From NCBI RefSeq assembly GCF_000227135.1, contig NC_018252.1, positions 434,803 to 498,802 of the forward strand: DNA of 64,000 nt, in the 5' to 3' direction. Within the stretch, counting starts at the first letter, position 1. Each line of letters opens with the position of its first letter. Below, in pieces: positions 27,920 to 38,287 of this stretch. A program made the translations under genes and the position numbers. The notes under the pieces were generated by a model that saw only the letters and a list, made by a program, of their open reading frames with translations, was not told where the DNA came from and ran no database searches. Origin of the DNA: Leishmania donovani (lineage: Eukaryota > Euglenozoa > Kinetoplastea > Trypanosomatida > Trypanosomatidae).

Positions 27920-30442
27920 TCAGCGACGTCGCTCTTGCAGGTAGGACGCGATGGCGCCGCCCAAGCATGCCACTACCCGCGGGTTGACGGCGTTGCCAAT
28001 CAGCTTGTAAACGGCACCGGATGGCACCTGGCGGAGCACTGCAGCAGGAATCACAGCAGCACCCGGTGGAGTTGCGCCATCAGCGCTTGACGAAAGCTGC
28101 GTCGTGTCGTGCGGAAGAAGGAAAGTGTCCTCGATTCCTTGCAAGCGCGCGCACTCGCGCAGCGCGAAGAACCGCAGCGGTGGAGGCGGCGGCGCCGGAA
28201 TCGCCGGGTTCTCTGAGCCGCCAGCGCGCACATCATCGGCGTCGTCCCCTGGCTTCAGCGGCGTCTTCTCCAGTAGCATCGCCACGACCTCATGCTGCGT
28301 CCGCTCTGATGAAAAAGGCACAAACTCGGAGTAGAGTTGATAGCTCGTGCGGTAGCTACCCAGCAGGGTGCGGGCCCGCCCTTGCACGTCGCACAGACGC
28401 CACAGTGGGTTCTGCCGGTACGTGCGACTGCGTCGAACCGCCTCCCATTGAGCGGAAGTCAGCTGAACGTCACCGTGTGCGGAGCTGTGGGCCGCGCTCT
28501 TCTCTCCGTGTGATGTGCTAGTTGGCTCATCCTGTATTGAGCGGCCTTGTGGTGTTGAGTACGACAAGTCCACAGTTGAGGGGGCCACAAGCAGCTCCTG
28601 GACGATGCGGTATGGCGAGTCCAGAGAAGCGGCCTTGATTCGTTGAAGGGCATCAGCAACAACTCGGGCTGCAGCCGCACTTGCCTCCCCATCGTCAGCG
28701 CGAGGCAGGGCGGACTGACAGAGGGCGCGATCAAGGGGCACCGCACGTGCCGGCACCAGAGGTGAGGCGACCCGGAAGCCGAAGAAGTACACTCGCTTTC
28801 GCGTCTGCGGTGTTAGGGCGCCGCCATCCACGACCACATGCTGCACCTCGTACTCCAACGCGACATCCTCGGCGGTTGGCGTGGACAACGCCGACGCCGG
28901 GCGGCGGAGCCGGGCAAGGATCACAGCGAGCTGCGCGCCAGCCTCCACCTCGACAAGATGCTCCACATTCTCCAGCAAGAATGCTGTCGGTCGAGTAGCA
29001 GCCAGTACCCGCACCACCTCGTAGAACAGCCACCCCTTGTCCGCGTGCAGCCCTGCAGCGTCGCCAGCCTTGGCGAAGCTCTGACACGGGAAGCCGCCTG
29101 TGAGCACGTCGTGCGTGGGAAAGAAGGCGCTGGGTATCTCGGTGATGTCGCCGACGAGGAACGGCACAGAGCGCGCTGTGGCGTCAGGAAAGCCTCCCTC
29201 CATCGCTGCGTGGTCCTCGGCTGCTGCGGAGGCGGCAGCGGACAAGGCGGTCCCGCTGCGGAGGCGGCCGCCGCCGCGCTGAGTGAGTAAGCCTCTGGTG
29301 TCTTCTCCGGGATCTTCTTGCTTCGCGTTTGGCAGCTGTAGGGCGGCTGGACAGTCGTGCAGGCAGCGGTGGTTGAGTGCGTAGACGATCTGCGCAGGAG
29401 GCGCGAACTCCACGGCGAAAGCGGCACGGCCACCAACGCGCTCCAGGCCACTGCGGAACATGCCAATGCCTCCAAACAACTCGGAGAACGTGAAAAACGG
29501 ACTGCAGACGGTGTTGGCATCTCGAGAGAGGCCCCCCGGCGGAGCGCTACTGCGCTGGAGGGTGGCAGCCGATAGTGATGGCGCACCCGCTTCCGATGAT
29601 GGCGACGCACACGGGCTGTCTGCCGCCGCCTCATCACGTTGGGCGAGGCGGTGGTGACGCTGCAGCAATGCTGCGCGCCGCATCGCTGCGAGCGCAGATG
29701 GCATCTCCGCTAGCACCGGGCAGCACACACGGTGGAACCGCCGGACGCCCCGGATGTAAGCCACCGGTGTAGATGATTTCATCGACTCGTGTCCGTCAGC
29801 ACCGTCACTTTCGGTGCTGGGGCCGCCACTCGATCCATCAGAAGAGAGAAGCGCGCGAAGCTCCGTCTCCGCAAACTCGCCGACTACGTGCGCCGCCATG
29901 TACAGTGGCCACCTTGTGCCTGCTCGCTCCGCACAGGGGACGCGCAGCAGCGAAAGAAATTCTTCACCTTCGACGGAGTCGCGCGCTGTGATGAGCGCAC
30001 ACCGTTCACACATCACTGCTGGGGCAGATGCGCGCGCACTAGTCAAATGCGCCTCAGACGTGAAGAGACTTGTGGGCGGAAGTGCGCTGATGCCATCGTT
30101 TCCTGAAAGCCCTGTCCTCCTCCCCGTCTGCGTGGCCATCACAAGCTGTACTGCCTCGGCCTCGGTCGTCTCACGAAGGTGCACCAGCGTCTCCCTCAGG
30201 CCGCAGGCCGCGTCCTCAGTGGCGCCGCCCCCATGCCCTTCAGGCGCGCTCGCCGATAGCCTGATCTCCAGCGCATCCGCCACCTCGGCAAAGTGCTCGC
30301 CGTCGAACACAGTGACGTTACGCCCTGGCTTCAGTCGTCGGGCCGCGCGCAGCCGCGCCACAAGAGGCGCCAGCTCTTGCTTCGAGCGGACCACGAAGAC
30401 ACCAGCTGGGTACGAAGGCGGGTAGGACCTCGCGGACGCCAT
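27920..30442 (-). CDS. DNMT6: DNA (cytosine-5) methyltransferase, DNMT6-type
   Basis: An 840-aa protein with all main motifs of the C5-cytosine methyltransferase family in order: motif I FSELFGGIGMF (319-329, AdoMet binding), motif IV GGFPCQSFAKAG with nucleophile Cys453, motif VI LLENVEHLVE (ENV at 491-493), motif VIII LTPQTRKRVYFFG (about 543-555), and motif X KLIGNAVNP near 813-821. Between VIII and X a variable target-recognition region includes QNPLWRLCDVQGRARTLLGSYRTSY. The N-terminal ~310 residues are specific to this group and contain CERC and HVVGEF segments of unknown role. Kinetoplastids have a single such gene, grouped with DNMT6; published work on L. donovani reported no detectable 5-methylcytosine, so its substrate is open. 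The start at 30442 is the first ATG. Confidence 0.92.
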   Translation of the reverse strand: MASARSYPPSYPAGVFVVRSKQELAPLVARLRAARRLKPGRNVTVFDGEHFAEVADALEIRLSASAPEGHGGGATEDAACGLRETLVHLRETTEAEAVQLVMATQTGRRTGLSGNDGISALPPTSLFTSEAHLTSARASAPAVMCERCALITARDSVEGEEFLSLLRVPCAERAGTRWPLYMAAHVVGEFAETELRALLSSDGSSGGPSTESDGADGHESMKSSTPVAYIRGVRRFHRVCCPVLAEMPSALAAMRRAALLQRHHRLAQRDEAAADSPCASPSSEAGAPSLSAATLQRSSAPPGGLSRDANTVCSPFFTFSELFGGIGMFRSGLERVGGRAAFAVEFAPPAQIVYALNHRCLHDCPAALQLPNAKQEDPGEDTRGLLTQRGGGRLRSGTALSAAASAAAEDHAAMEGGFPDATARSVPFLVGDITEIPSAFFPTHDVLTGGFPCQSFAKAGDAAGLHADKGWLFYEVVRVLAATRPTAFLLENVEHLVEVEAGAQLAVILARLRRPASALSTPTAEDVALEYEVQHVVVDGGALTPQTRKRVYFFGFRVASPLVPARAVPLDRALCQSALPRADDGEASAAAARVVADALQRIKAASLDSPYRIVQELLVAPSTVDLSYSTPQGRSIQDEPTSTSHGEKSAAHSSAHGDVQLTSAQWEAVRRSRTYRQNPLWRLCDVQGRARTLLGSYRTSYQLYSEFVPFSSERTQHEVVAMLLEKTPLKPGDDADDVRAGGSENPAIPAPPPPPLRFFALRECARLQGIEDTFLLPHDTTQLSSSADGATPPGAAVIPAAVLRQVPSGAVYKLIGNAVNPRVVACLGGAIASYLQERRR

Positions 30443-31705
30443 CGTCGATGCGGTCTCTAGCCATCACGCGTGCGCGCATACAGGTGTGAGGTGGACATCG
30501 TTGTGCATGGAAGGAGAGAAGATCGGAACGGGAGCAGAGGGTAGCGGCCGAGGTTGTAATAGCAGCATAAAAGAGAAAACAAGATGGGAAGCAACCAGAG
30601 CGTACGGCGGCGTAGAAAGCAGAGGCGTGCTGAGGAGAGGAAGGGGGGGAAGGACTGCAGAGGGCTGAGCAAACCGTTGTGTCCGCCCCCCCCTCACTCT
30701 GGCCATATTTACCGCTTCGAGTGTGTGCGTGCGTGTATGCAAACTCCCTCGAAGGTGAGCAGGGGGTGTGTGGGTTGAGAGGGGGCTGCACGGAAGGCAC
30801 TGCACACCAGGATGCCTCCTTTCGAGCGAGATGGGGACGGAACAGGTTGCGCACACGCACAGAGGAAAGAAGAGCAAAACGAGGGGAAAGGTGGATCAGC
30901 TGCCAAGCCTCGCCACACTCTCCCCTCCCACCTGCACAGCTCTCATGTTCTTTCTCACTACCTCTGCCCCCCCTTCTTCCCGCCGCCACGGTGTATGTGC
31001 CCCTATTGTAAGGGGCCCATACCACCACCGCTACAGCCCTTCAACTGCGCCAGTCATCTACACGCATATGCATATGTGTGTCTGTGTGTACATACCCCTG
31101 TGCGGGTGTGTGTGCATTGGCCCGCATGCACGGCGCGCGCATGGCACCAAGGGCAGCGCGGCCCGATTTTTTCGTCGGCTTCGTTTATAGGGTGAGGGAG
31201 AGCGAAAAGAAATGCGCTCACGCAGGCGTCATCGGCGGCATCGCCACCATCGACGTCCTTCGATCACACGCACTCTCTGCCGTTTTTTTTTTTAGTCGTT
31301 GCAAGGCGTTAGCGCGAAAAGAAAGAAGAAACAAAGTTAACGTGGAAAGCCCCGGATGACGCGGGAGATGTGGGGGGGGGGAGTCCTGCACACGCCAAGG
31401 CACAGGCGCCCCCCACCACCACCTCCCTCCCCCACTGGGATGCACGCCATCAGATCATGCGCTGTAGCATGGAACACACCCAGAGAGCGGCCGCCGCACA
31501 CGCACACACACACTCCCCACCGCCTCCCTGCACCGGCGTCAGCGGCTTCGCTTACGCCGCGAAGACATTAAAATGCTCACACAAGTGTGGTCGCCGCTCA
31601 GCTCCTCTACCGGCAGCTCTCGAGCCCCGACAGAAGCACGGATGCAAGCACGCCCACACTCGCACATCTGCCTTGTTCAAGTGTGTACACTGGTGGTGCG
31701 CGCCC
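30443..31705. other. intergenic region, no gene seen
   Basis: This 1.3 kb spacer between the WD40 protein stop and the methyltransferase has GT/CA stretches (31075-31110, 31500-31515), a T-run near 31280 and a G-run at 31371-31381. Minus-strand frames here are Cys/Ser/Leu-rich simple sequence. Confidence 0.55.
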
Positions 31706-34700
31706 TCAGTTGCCGAATCGGCGTACCTTCCAGCAGAGGGGAAGGGCCTCCAGGGTCTTCTCGAGGTTGCGCTCCAACACCAACACCTCCGTGCCACCCT
31801 TTATGAGGAAGGCAGCCTCCACGCACATGCGGCGCACCATGTGCCAGCTATCCCCCGTAGCGACAAGGAGACCACGGCTGAAGTAGCCAAGGTACCTGTA
31901 TGAGGCGGCGACGGCTTGGGCGGTGGTCTTAGTACCGTTGCTCGACGAAAACGCTGCGATGCGGGCAATCCAGCGCACATCATGTGGCAGCGTCGCCGAC
32001 AGTGGTGTGATGGCTGCCGAGGATGAGTGCAGCGTTGAGCCTACGAAGTACCGCTGCCGCAGCGTGGACAAGCCAATCAGGGCCTCGCAGGATATTGCCT
32101 TCGCCGGCGCTGACGAGGCCGACGCCTCCACCCTTGCCCTCTTCAGTGTCCGCTCTACACCATCGTGACTGTCATCATTGACCCTCTTGCTCAACGCATC
32201 CTGCAGCAGCGGCAACTCCTGCGCCAGCTCGTACACGTCATCCAAATCGGCGACCAGGGAGTCCGCTTCGGGGGTGCCATCGGCCATGAGACGCATGCGG
32301 CAGCTGCCTCGGTGACCGTAGATGACAAGCTCCTCGTCCTCTGTTGCGTCAGGTGCCGGGCCACTACTGCAACTCCTGGTAAGCGAAGCTGCAGCTGTTG
32401 GACGGCACAGTACCCGGTAGGGACGCAGCGAGTCGTCGGGGAGCCGCTTCCCGCGAACCTGCACGGGAGTGTGCACGACCGGATACCCGTCAGCGAGAGT
32501 AACGCACGTGACGCTGTCGTCGTAGAGGATGTAGAGTCGCTGCGACGCGGGCAACAAGGCCGATGCGTCTGCGGTCGTCTCTTCACTTGCACCCGCGCTA
32601 GCCTCCTCTGCCGATCCCGCGGCAGCAGCGGTACCCGACCAGCAGACGTCGACCACACCGCTGCGCGCCGGCAGCTCCAGCACTGCCTCGAGCCTTGACA
32701 CAGACATTGCCGCATGTGCACGCCACACCACCTTCAGCAACCCAATGCGCTCCTCTGTGCTGAAGACGATGTAGTTGAGCTGGCGATCGCACCACAGGCC
32801 GGAAAGGTGGAAGCGGCCATCGAGACGGTGGCCGAAGAAGGGCACCCAGTGACGGGCGGCGCTGTCCATGTGGAAGACCTCGATGGTGTCGAAGCGGGAT
32901 TGCAAGAGGAGCTCGCGATCGACCGCGTAGGCAAACTGCTGCGTCGTGACCACCACGTACATCGCCGGCAACGTGAACAGCTGCGCCGTCGGCGCGTACA
33001 TGATCGTGCCGTCGCGCGACGCAGACAAGATCAGTCGGCGATGCGGCAACAGCGCCAGCTGGCTCGCCTCGTGATAGTGTGTGCGGCGCTTCACCTCCGC
33101 CGGATACCAGTCGCCCTGTTCGTTGCAGCGGTAGCTCCGAAGGCTCTCGTGCCAGCCGGACGCGTATACAACAGCGTCGCCCTGCACCGCCAGCGTCGAC
33201 ACCGGTCCCTTGTGCTGCGAGAAGGTTTGGAAGACGTGTCCGTGCGCGGCATCGAGCAGCACGACGTCGCCCATCGACGTCCCGACAACAGCACAGGGGC
33301 GCTGCGTCCCGCCGACCACAGCGCAGCTGAGAGCGATGCCCTTCGCTAGTTTCGTGGTCCAGAGAGACTCGTGCTCGGCCAAACCGCGTGCACGGCTGGG
33401 AGCGGCAGCCTCGCCGTCCTCCTCCGCGGCGCCGACGCCGACAGAAGACCCTTGCGACGACACGCCAGCAGGCAAGCGCCACGCATGTACGTTACCGGCG
33501 TCGTCGGTGCCGACCGCCATGCGCAGCGACAGAGACGTCGTCACAGACAAGGCACGGTCGGCGCCGCTGATGCCGGGTACGACGCGCACCAGCTCCAGCT
33601 GTGGGGCCGCGCCGTCTCGCTTACACGTGAGGCGCAGCTGCTGCCAGCTCCCGTCTGCCATGGCGGCGTAGATGCATGCAGCACTCACCGCGTGCAGAGC
33701 CCAGATGGCGCCACCGCTGCGCTGGTGCAGCGCAATGGGAACGAGCAGCTCCGCGTCATAGACGACGATCTGACCGGACATCATGGAGGCGAGGAGCACG
33801 TGGCGGGCCGCTGACGCTGCTCCGGACTTCGACACCGAGGACGACGACGACACTGATGTCGGGACAGTCACGTAGGCCAGTCCTGAAATGGTGCGGTGCG
33901 TCTGGCCGCCCGTGTGGCGGCGCCGTACAAACTGCGGAACGCCCTGGAAAAACGCCACGTCGTAGCGCACGAGCGAACCGTTCTCACGCGCAACGATGAG
34001 TTCCTGCTCCGACGGATGCACCGCGAGGCAGAGAATGCCGCTCACGTCCGGCGCGATCACCTTTGACTCACGTATGAAGCGCTCGACGAAGTGCGCCTCT
34101 GCTGAGGATGTCGCCGACGTGAATGTCGACACGGCCGCGCGGGCACGGCTGCGACGCACACTGCGGCTTCGTGCAGACTTCGAGGACTTGACCGTCCCTT
34201 CAGCGGCAGCGCTAACGCCGGCGTTTACGTTCGCGGCACCTGCAGCGGCAGTCGATGCAGCTTTTCGTCCCGGTCCCGTAGACGCCGGCGTGGCGCCCGC
34301 AGAGGTGCTGCTGTTCATAACGCCGCTGGCGCCCCGCCTCGCGGGGCTCGCCGACAGCGGTGATCGCAAGGGCGTCGGCCTCTCGTGCCGGGAGGGCGAT
34401 GGCGGCGGCGAAGTCGGTGAGACCGGAGATGCGGGAGTTGTCAGCGCCGTCGACGCCGCCGCAGCGGTGCTGTTCGCCTTTGCACTCGCAGCCTTCTCGC
34501 TGGGGCTCTGCTGGTTTTGGGAGGCTGAGGAGCGTCGTTGAGGGGCCCTGCTGGAGGCCGGTGCCGGGCTGTTGGCGGGGGCGGGTGGTATCGCCTGAGG
34601 CGAGGAGGCGAACGAGCTCTCGCGCGCCTGCTTGACGGTGCTCTGGCTACGCTGCACTTCAGGGGTGTACAGCTGCGGCTGAGATACTTGCGGCTGCTGT

Positions 34701-34912
34701 TGCCGCTGCGGAGTAGAGGAAGAGGAGGGCGCCAGACTTGGGTCGCCAGCCACGGAGCTCCTCTTGATTGGGGTCGTCACCGACTGCGGCCGCGGAGACC
34801 GGTTAGTGGACGGCTTTGCTGGGGAGGCTGCGGCGCGTTTGGTAGGCGTCAGTTTCGCCGCTGGCGGCGCAGCTGCTGCTGCAGCGGAGCGCTTCGTCTT
34901 TCTGGGAAGCAT
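31706..34912 (-). CDS. WD40 protein, UTP4/cirhin-like, with long disordered N-terminus
   Basis: A 1068-aa protein. Residues 1 to about 270 are a basic Ser/Pro/Ala-rich tail (MLPRKTKRSA, many SP and TP pairs) ending in an Arg/Ser cluster (SARSRSVRRSRARAA), suggesting a nuclear location. From about residue 285 there is a beta-propeller: VSGILCLAVHPSEQELIVARENGSLVRYD, GAIWALHAV, MAVGTDDAGNVHAWRLP, AVVGTSMGDVVLLDAAHG, SQHKGPVSTLAVQGDAVVYASG, RLILSASRDGTIMY. A second, less regular propeller fills the C-terminal half. The order (single-residue WD strands, an 'IWAL' repeat, a 'WTTKLAKG' step, then 'HKGPVSTLAV') resembles UTP4/cirhin, a component of the small-subunit processome needed for 18S rRNA maturation. 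I am sure of WD40 and less sure of UTP4. Confidence 0.75.
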   Translation of the reverse strand: MLPRKTKRSAAAAAAPPAAKLTPTKRAAASPAKPSTNRSPRPQSVTTPIKRSSVAGDPSLAPSSSSTPQRQQQPQVSQPQLYTPEVQRSQSTVKQARESSFASSPQAIPPAPANSPAPASSRAPQRRSSASQNQQSPSEKAASAKANSTAAAASTALTTPASPVSPTSPPPSPSRHERPTPLRSPLSASPARRGASGVMNSSTSAGATPASTGPGRKAASTAAAGAANVNAGVSAAAEGTVKSSKSARSRSVRRSRARAAVSTFTSATSSAEAHFVERFIRESKVIAPDVSGILCLAVHPSEQELIVARENGSLVRYDVAFFQGVPQFVRRRHTGGQTHRTISGLAYVTVPTSVSSSSSVSKSGAASAARHVLLASMMSGQIVVYDAELLVPIALHQRSGGAIWALHAVSAACIYAAMADGSWQQLRLTCKRDGAAPQLELVRVVPGISGADRALSVTTSLSLRMAVGTDDAGNVHAWRLPAGVSSQGSSVGVGAAEEDGEAAAPSRARGLAEHESLWTTKLAKGIALSCAVVGGTQRPCAVVGTSMGDVVLLDAAHGHVFQTFSQHKGPVSTLAVQGDAVVYASGWHESLRSYRCNEQGDWYPAEVKRRTHYHEASQLALLPHRRLILSASRDGTIMYAPTAQLFTLPAMYVVVTTQQFAYAVDRELLLQSRFDTIEVFHMDSAARHWVPFFGHRLDGRFHLSGLWCDRQLNYIVFSTEERIGLLKVVWRAHAAMSVSRLEAVLELPARSGVVDVCWSGTAAAAGSAEEASAGASEETTADASALLPASQRLYILYDDSVTCVTLADGYPVVHTPVQVRGKRLPDDSLRPYRVLCRPTAAASLTRSCSSGPAPDATEDEELVIYGHRGSCRMRLMADGTPEADSLVADLDDVYELAQELPLLQDALSKRVNDDSHDGVERTLKRARVEASASSAPAKAISCEALIGLSTLRQRYFVGSTLHSSSAAITPLSATLPHDVRWIARIAAFSSSNGTKTTAQAVAASYRYLGYFSRGLLVATGDSWHMVRRMCVEAAFLIKGGTEVLVLERNLEKTLEALPLCWKVRRFGN

Positions 34913-35478
34913 ACGTTACTCGCAGAGACGCACCGGCAAGGGTACTTTGAGTGTGTAGGTTTATGTGTATATCGGTGGGAAGACAGAGGAGGACCACTGG
35001 AGACGAGGGCATCGACAGTGCAGTGTTGCCGAGAGGGAGAGTGGCGAGATGGATCGAAAAAAGAAGGTGGGTGATGGCGGAGAAGGCTCAAGTAGAATGT
35101 GCGCGTGCAGCGGAAGGGGAAGGGGGGGTCATTCAAGGCTGATGCATGTGAGAGTCTGTGGGCACGTGCATGTATGCGTGTACGCCTAGGTGAGGTGTGT
35201 GCGCTGACACACGCGAGGCCGTTTTACGCTCGCCCGGTTGAGCGTGGGTGTCTCTGTGCATGCGTTATACGGGCAGGGAACGCGAAAGTCGTGCAGTGGG
35301 ACACTGATATAAAGGAAGGGGGGCAGTGGAAGCCACAGGAGAACGAAGATTACAGCTCACAGGCACAAAGAGATGCGCGCGCATCCCTTCGTGTCAGCAC
35401 CATCTCACCCCTCCTCTGCCCCCCACACGTTTGTAGAACCGCAGCTTGCTGAGCCCCCTGGTCCTCCTCAGACCTTTT
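34913..35478. other. short intergenic region
   Basis: This 0.57 kb spacer between two coding regions shows no credible frame on either strand. It contains polypurine stretches on the plus strand (about 34980-35140) that could serve as polypyrimidine tracts for the WD40 gene's splice site. Confidence 0.5.
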
Positions 35479-37314
35479 TCACACTGCGTCGGCGCGCAGC
35501 TTCTCCAAGACACTGCGGCTGAAGAGCGGGATGTACGGGTGCCGCTGCGTATTCCACGTCACGTCCACCTTTGCAGGCGCTGTCGCCGCCGAGGCGGCCG
35601 TATCGTCCCCTCTGATCGGTGGCGCCAAAGACGAGTACATTGAACACTCCTCGAGGGCGCGCTGATACGGACTGGCGGAGAGCAGCGCCACGGGGGGCGG
35701 CGGCCCTGCCGCCGGAGCCACGCTCGGCGTCAGCACCACAGCCAGATGCACGCACCACGCGGCCCCGTCACCACCAATGCTATCGGAATGCGTCTGCAGG
35801 TGGAGTGCAACATCGCCCACGGCGCTGGCAAAGCTACGCTGGAGTGCGCGCAGCTCCCTGGCGAGGTCCTCCTCGGCGGCTGCATCGGTCGCAGACTCGA
35901 GGACGGCGTACCGAGCGAGCAGTGCATCCGTGTTGGCGGCGTCTCCCACAACGGCAGACGCCGAAGCCAAAAGTGTGGCCGATGTCATCAGGCGCACCTG
36001 TCCGTAGCGCTGCACAACGCCGCGAACCCGGCGCCCGCCGCGCTCAAGATACGCAGTCACCTCACAGCCCACGGTAGGCAGGTACAGCCACGGCTGCAGG
36101 CAAATCGTCAGCTCCGCCGCTCTCGTGGCGGGCGACGACGACGACGGCAAAGGAGAGGACAACGCGTGTGTTTGGGCCTCGCCACTGTCGATCGCCTCAC
36201 TGCGTCGACGCAGCGCCTCCCGCACGCGGTGACTGCCGCACAACATCCGCAGCACGTCTCGCGCGCTGTGGCATCTGTTCAACTGATTCATGTGGTACCA
36301 CAGGCGCTGCGTGTACACATCGCGCTCCAGCGGCGTGGGTGCACCATTCGCCGGGAGCGGGCACCGCTGACGGAGAAGCCGCCGGCCGTCCGCGGACTCG
36401 ACACTCCAGTCCCACGGCGCACCGCCAGGGCAGCTCAGTCGCGGAAAGAACGCCATGGACTCGCCGGCGACAGCAGCAGCAGCAGCGGCCCGCCGCGCCT
36501 GAAGGGCATCGTCGATGCGCTGAAGAACCGCCTGGTAGGTGGGGTGAGCCTCCAGCTTCTCGAGCGCTGGCAAAGACGCGGACGACGGCGCTTCGCACGC
36601 GAGCTGGCTCAGCAGCTCTACCTCTTCTGCTGACACCGGCACGTACGTGCAGTCTTTCATGGCCATGGAAGCCGGCGTTAGAGCTGCCCTCGCCGCCTCC
36701 GCTGAGGAGAGCAGATGCCTCACGACTGCCTGCTGTTCGCGGGTCAGACGAGCGCCGGCTTCATCTTCCTCGATTCTTGGCCGCTTGCGCACTGTCCTCT
36801 GCACCTCGGCCTTATGCAACCTCAAGCACGAGACCCCGAAGAAGCAGTCCTCGCCCGCCAGCGTTCGCGCACACCACTTAGCAACCGCGCGGCCGCGATA
36901 CACAAGCTCCAGGCCGCGCGTATCAGCAAGCTCTTCCTTGCGCACCTCCTCGCCCTCCACCATCAAGAACGGCTTGTAGACGGGCTCCGGTGGGCAGGGC
37001 TTCTCCTTCTCTATGATGCGCAGGCGCAACGGCGGGTATTTGCGCCCCGGCTGCTCTGGAGTGATATCCGCCTTACACGCTGCCAGTGCCTCGCCCTCGG
37101 AGGCGTACAAGGCCAGCGCGTAACCCTTCGACTCGAGATGCATGACGAGCATCACGCCAGACGAGTGCTCCACGAGCAGGCGGCGCAGGCGTTCATAGCG
37201 AAGGTCGAACTTCGAGACCACCGCCGCGGCGGCGCCACTGCTGTCCTTATCACCTTTGATTATAGGCTCCAGTAGGAAGGCTGGGATGTCGCTGATGAAG
37301 ACGAAGGTCCGCAT
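35479..37314 (-). CDS. CCCH zinc-finger protein with RRM-like N-terminus
   Basis: A 611-aa protein starting MRTFVFISDIP. The N-terminal ~100 residues have an RRM-like pattern: TFVFISDIPAFL, then a helix DLRYERLRRLLVEH, then GVMLVMHLESKGYALALYAS with a following helix. A canonical C-x8-C-x5-C-x3-H zinc finger uses Cys148, Cys157, Cys163 and His167 and is followed by a basic stretch, VRKRPR. The rest is helical or low complexity and ends SRSVLEKLRADAV. CCCH proteins with RNA-binding domains are major post-transcriptional regulators in trypanosomatids; that role is inferred here. The open frame extends upstream to 37731, but that segment is simple sequence, and the ATG at 37314 precedes the domain directly. 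Confidence 0.8.
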   Translation of the reverse strand: MRTFVFISDIPAFLLEPIIKGDKDSSGAAAAVVSKFDLRYERLRRLLVEHSSGVMLVMHLESKGYALALYASEGEALAACKADITPEQPGRKYPPLRLRIIEKEKPCPPEPVYKPFLMVEGEEVRKEELADTRGLELVYRGRAVAKWCARTLAGEDCFFGVSCLRLHKAEVQRTVRKRPRIEEDEAGARLTREQQAVVRHLLSSAEAARAALTPASMAMKDCTYVPVSAEEVELLSQLACEAPSSASLPALEKLEAHPTYQAVLQRIDDALQARRAAAAAAVAGESMAFFPRLSCPGGAPWDWSVESADGRRLLRQRCPLPANGAPTPLERDVYTQRLWYHMNQLNRCHSARDVLRMLCGSHRVREALRRRSEAIDSGEAQTHALSSPLPSSSSPATRAAELTICLQPWLYLPTVGCEVTAYLERGGRRVRGVVQRYGQVRLMTSATLLASASAVVGDAANTDALLARYAVLESATDAAAEEDLARELRALQRSFASAVGDVALHLQTHSDSIGGDGAAWCVHLAVVLTPSVAPAAGPPPPVALLSASPYQRALEECSMYSSLAPPIRGDDTAASAATAPAKVDVTWNTQRHPYIPLFSRSVLEKLRADAV

Positions 37315-38287
37315 CCTGTGTGCCTGCCTGGGGGGGGGGGGAGAGGAGCCGGATAGGAGGTGAGGTGACCGGCAACTCCTTTGCATTACACCGGCAAGCG
37401 CTATGCCACCTCCCGTTCCTAATCCGCTACTGTCTGTCACGTGTGTACCTGATGAGCACAGAGACGTTTGTGCGTGTTGGCAGAGGCGGGGGGACGCAGT
37501 GATACTGTGCGAGAGGGAGACGTGGACAGAAGAATGACGCGGAGGATGGTAGTGTAGTAAGAGACATACACACACAGAGCGAGGCGCGGGTGCGAGGGCG
37601 GCGGTGGCGGTGGAAGGGAAGCGGCAGTGGTGACCGTCGAAGGAGACACAGAAAAGAAAGGAGCGGAATGGAGGAGCTGAGCGCACGTACCTCACGGCCG
37701 GAAAAGATCGCTCCTCGAGCGCCATCAGCACCCACCGCCAGTGCAGCCGTAGGGAAGTAGGACAACAAACAACCCGTCCGTCTTGTGTTGATGTCGGACT
37801 GTCGTAGGTCGGCTCGTTGCGTCGGAGATGCTGCTGGGTCTTCTCTGTCTTTGGGCTTCCACGAGTTCATCATCGCTTCGTGCGCGCAACGCACACGCGG
37901 AGAGATCAGCGCTCACGCATGCAGGGGCCAAATAACGCAAGACGAAACCGACAAAGAGCAGCGTAGATTCGAGATGCAGCATTCGCTTGTGCGCCTTGGT
38001 GTCTGTAGCGCGTTCATCACACATTAGTGGTGAGGGGAGGGGGAGAGGGAGGGCAGATGCAACGCGCATTGCAGTGTGGTGTGCACACGATGTGCACGGA
38101 GCACTTCAGCAGCGAGAAAGAGAAGACACACCAAAAACGCCTCTTTGAGACGCAGGCGTGCGCGCGCACGTGCGTAGCGGAGCAAACATCAGCACCAAAG
38201 TAGATGATCGAGTCCGTCTAGCTCTTCCCTTCTCTCACCGTCGCTGTCGAGGAGGGAGGGCGATGGAGAAGGAAGGAGAAATTGTGC
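37315..38287. other. intergenic region, no gene seen
   Basis: This 1 kb spacer begins with a G-run at 37330-37341 next to the zinc-finger gene's ATG, a likely part of its splice-site polypyrimidine tract on the minus strand. The remainder is mixed GC-rich sequence without a convincing frame. Confidence 0.55.

Noticed and set aside
27231..27968. N-terminal extension of RPS25
   Set aside because: The standard 120-aa eS25 starts at 27230; upstream residues derive from spacer and overlap the methyltransferase gene end.
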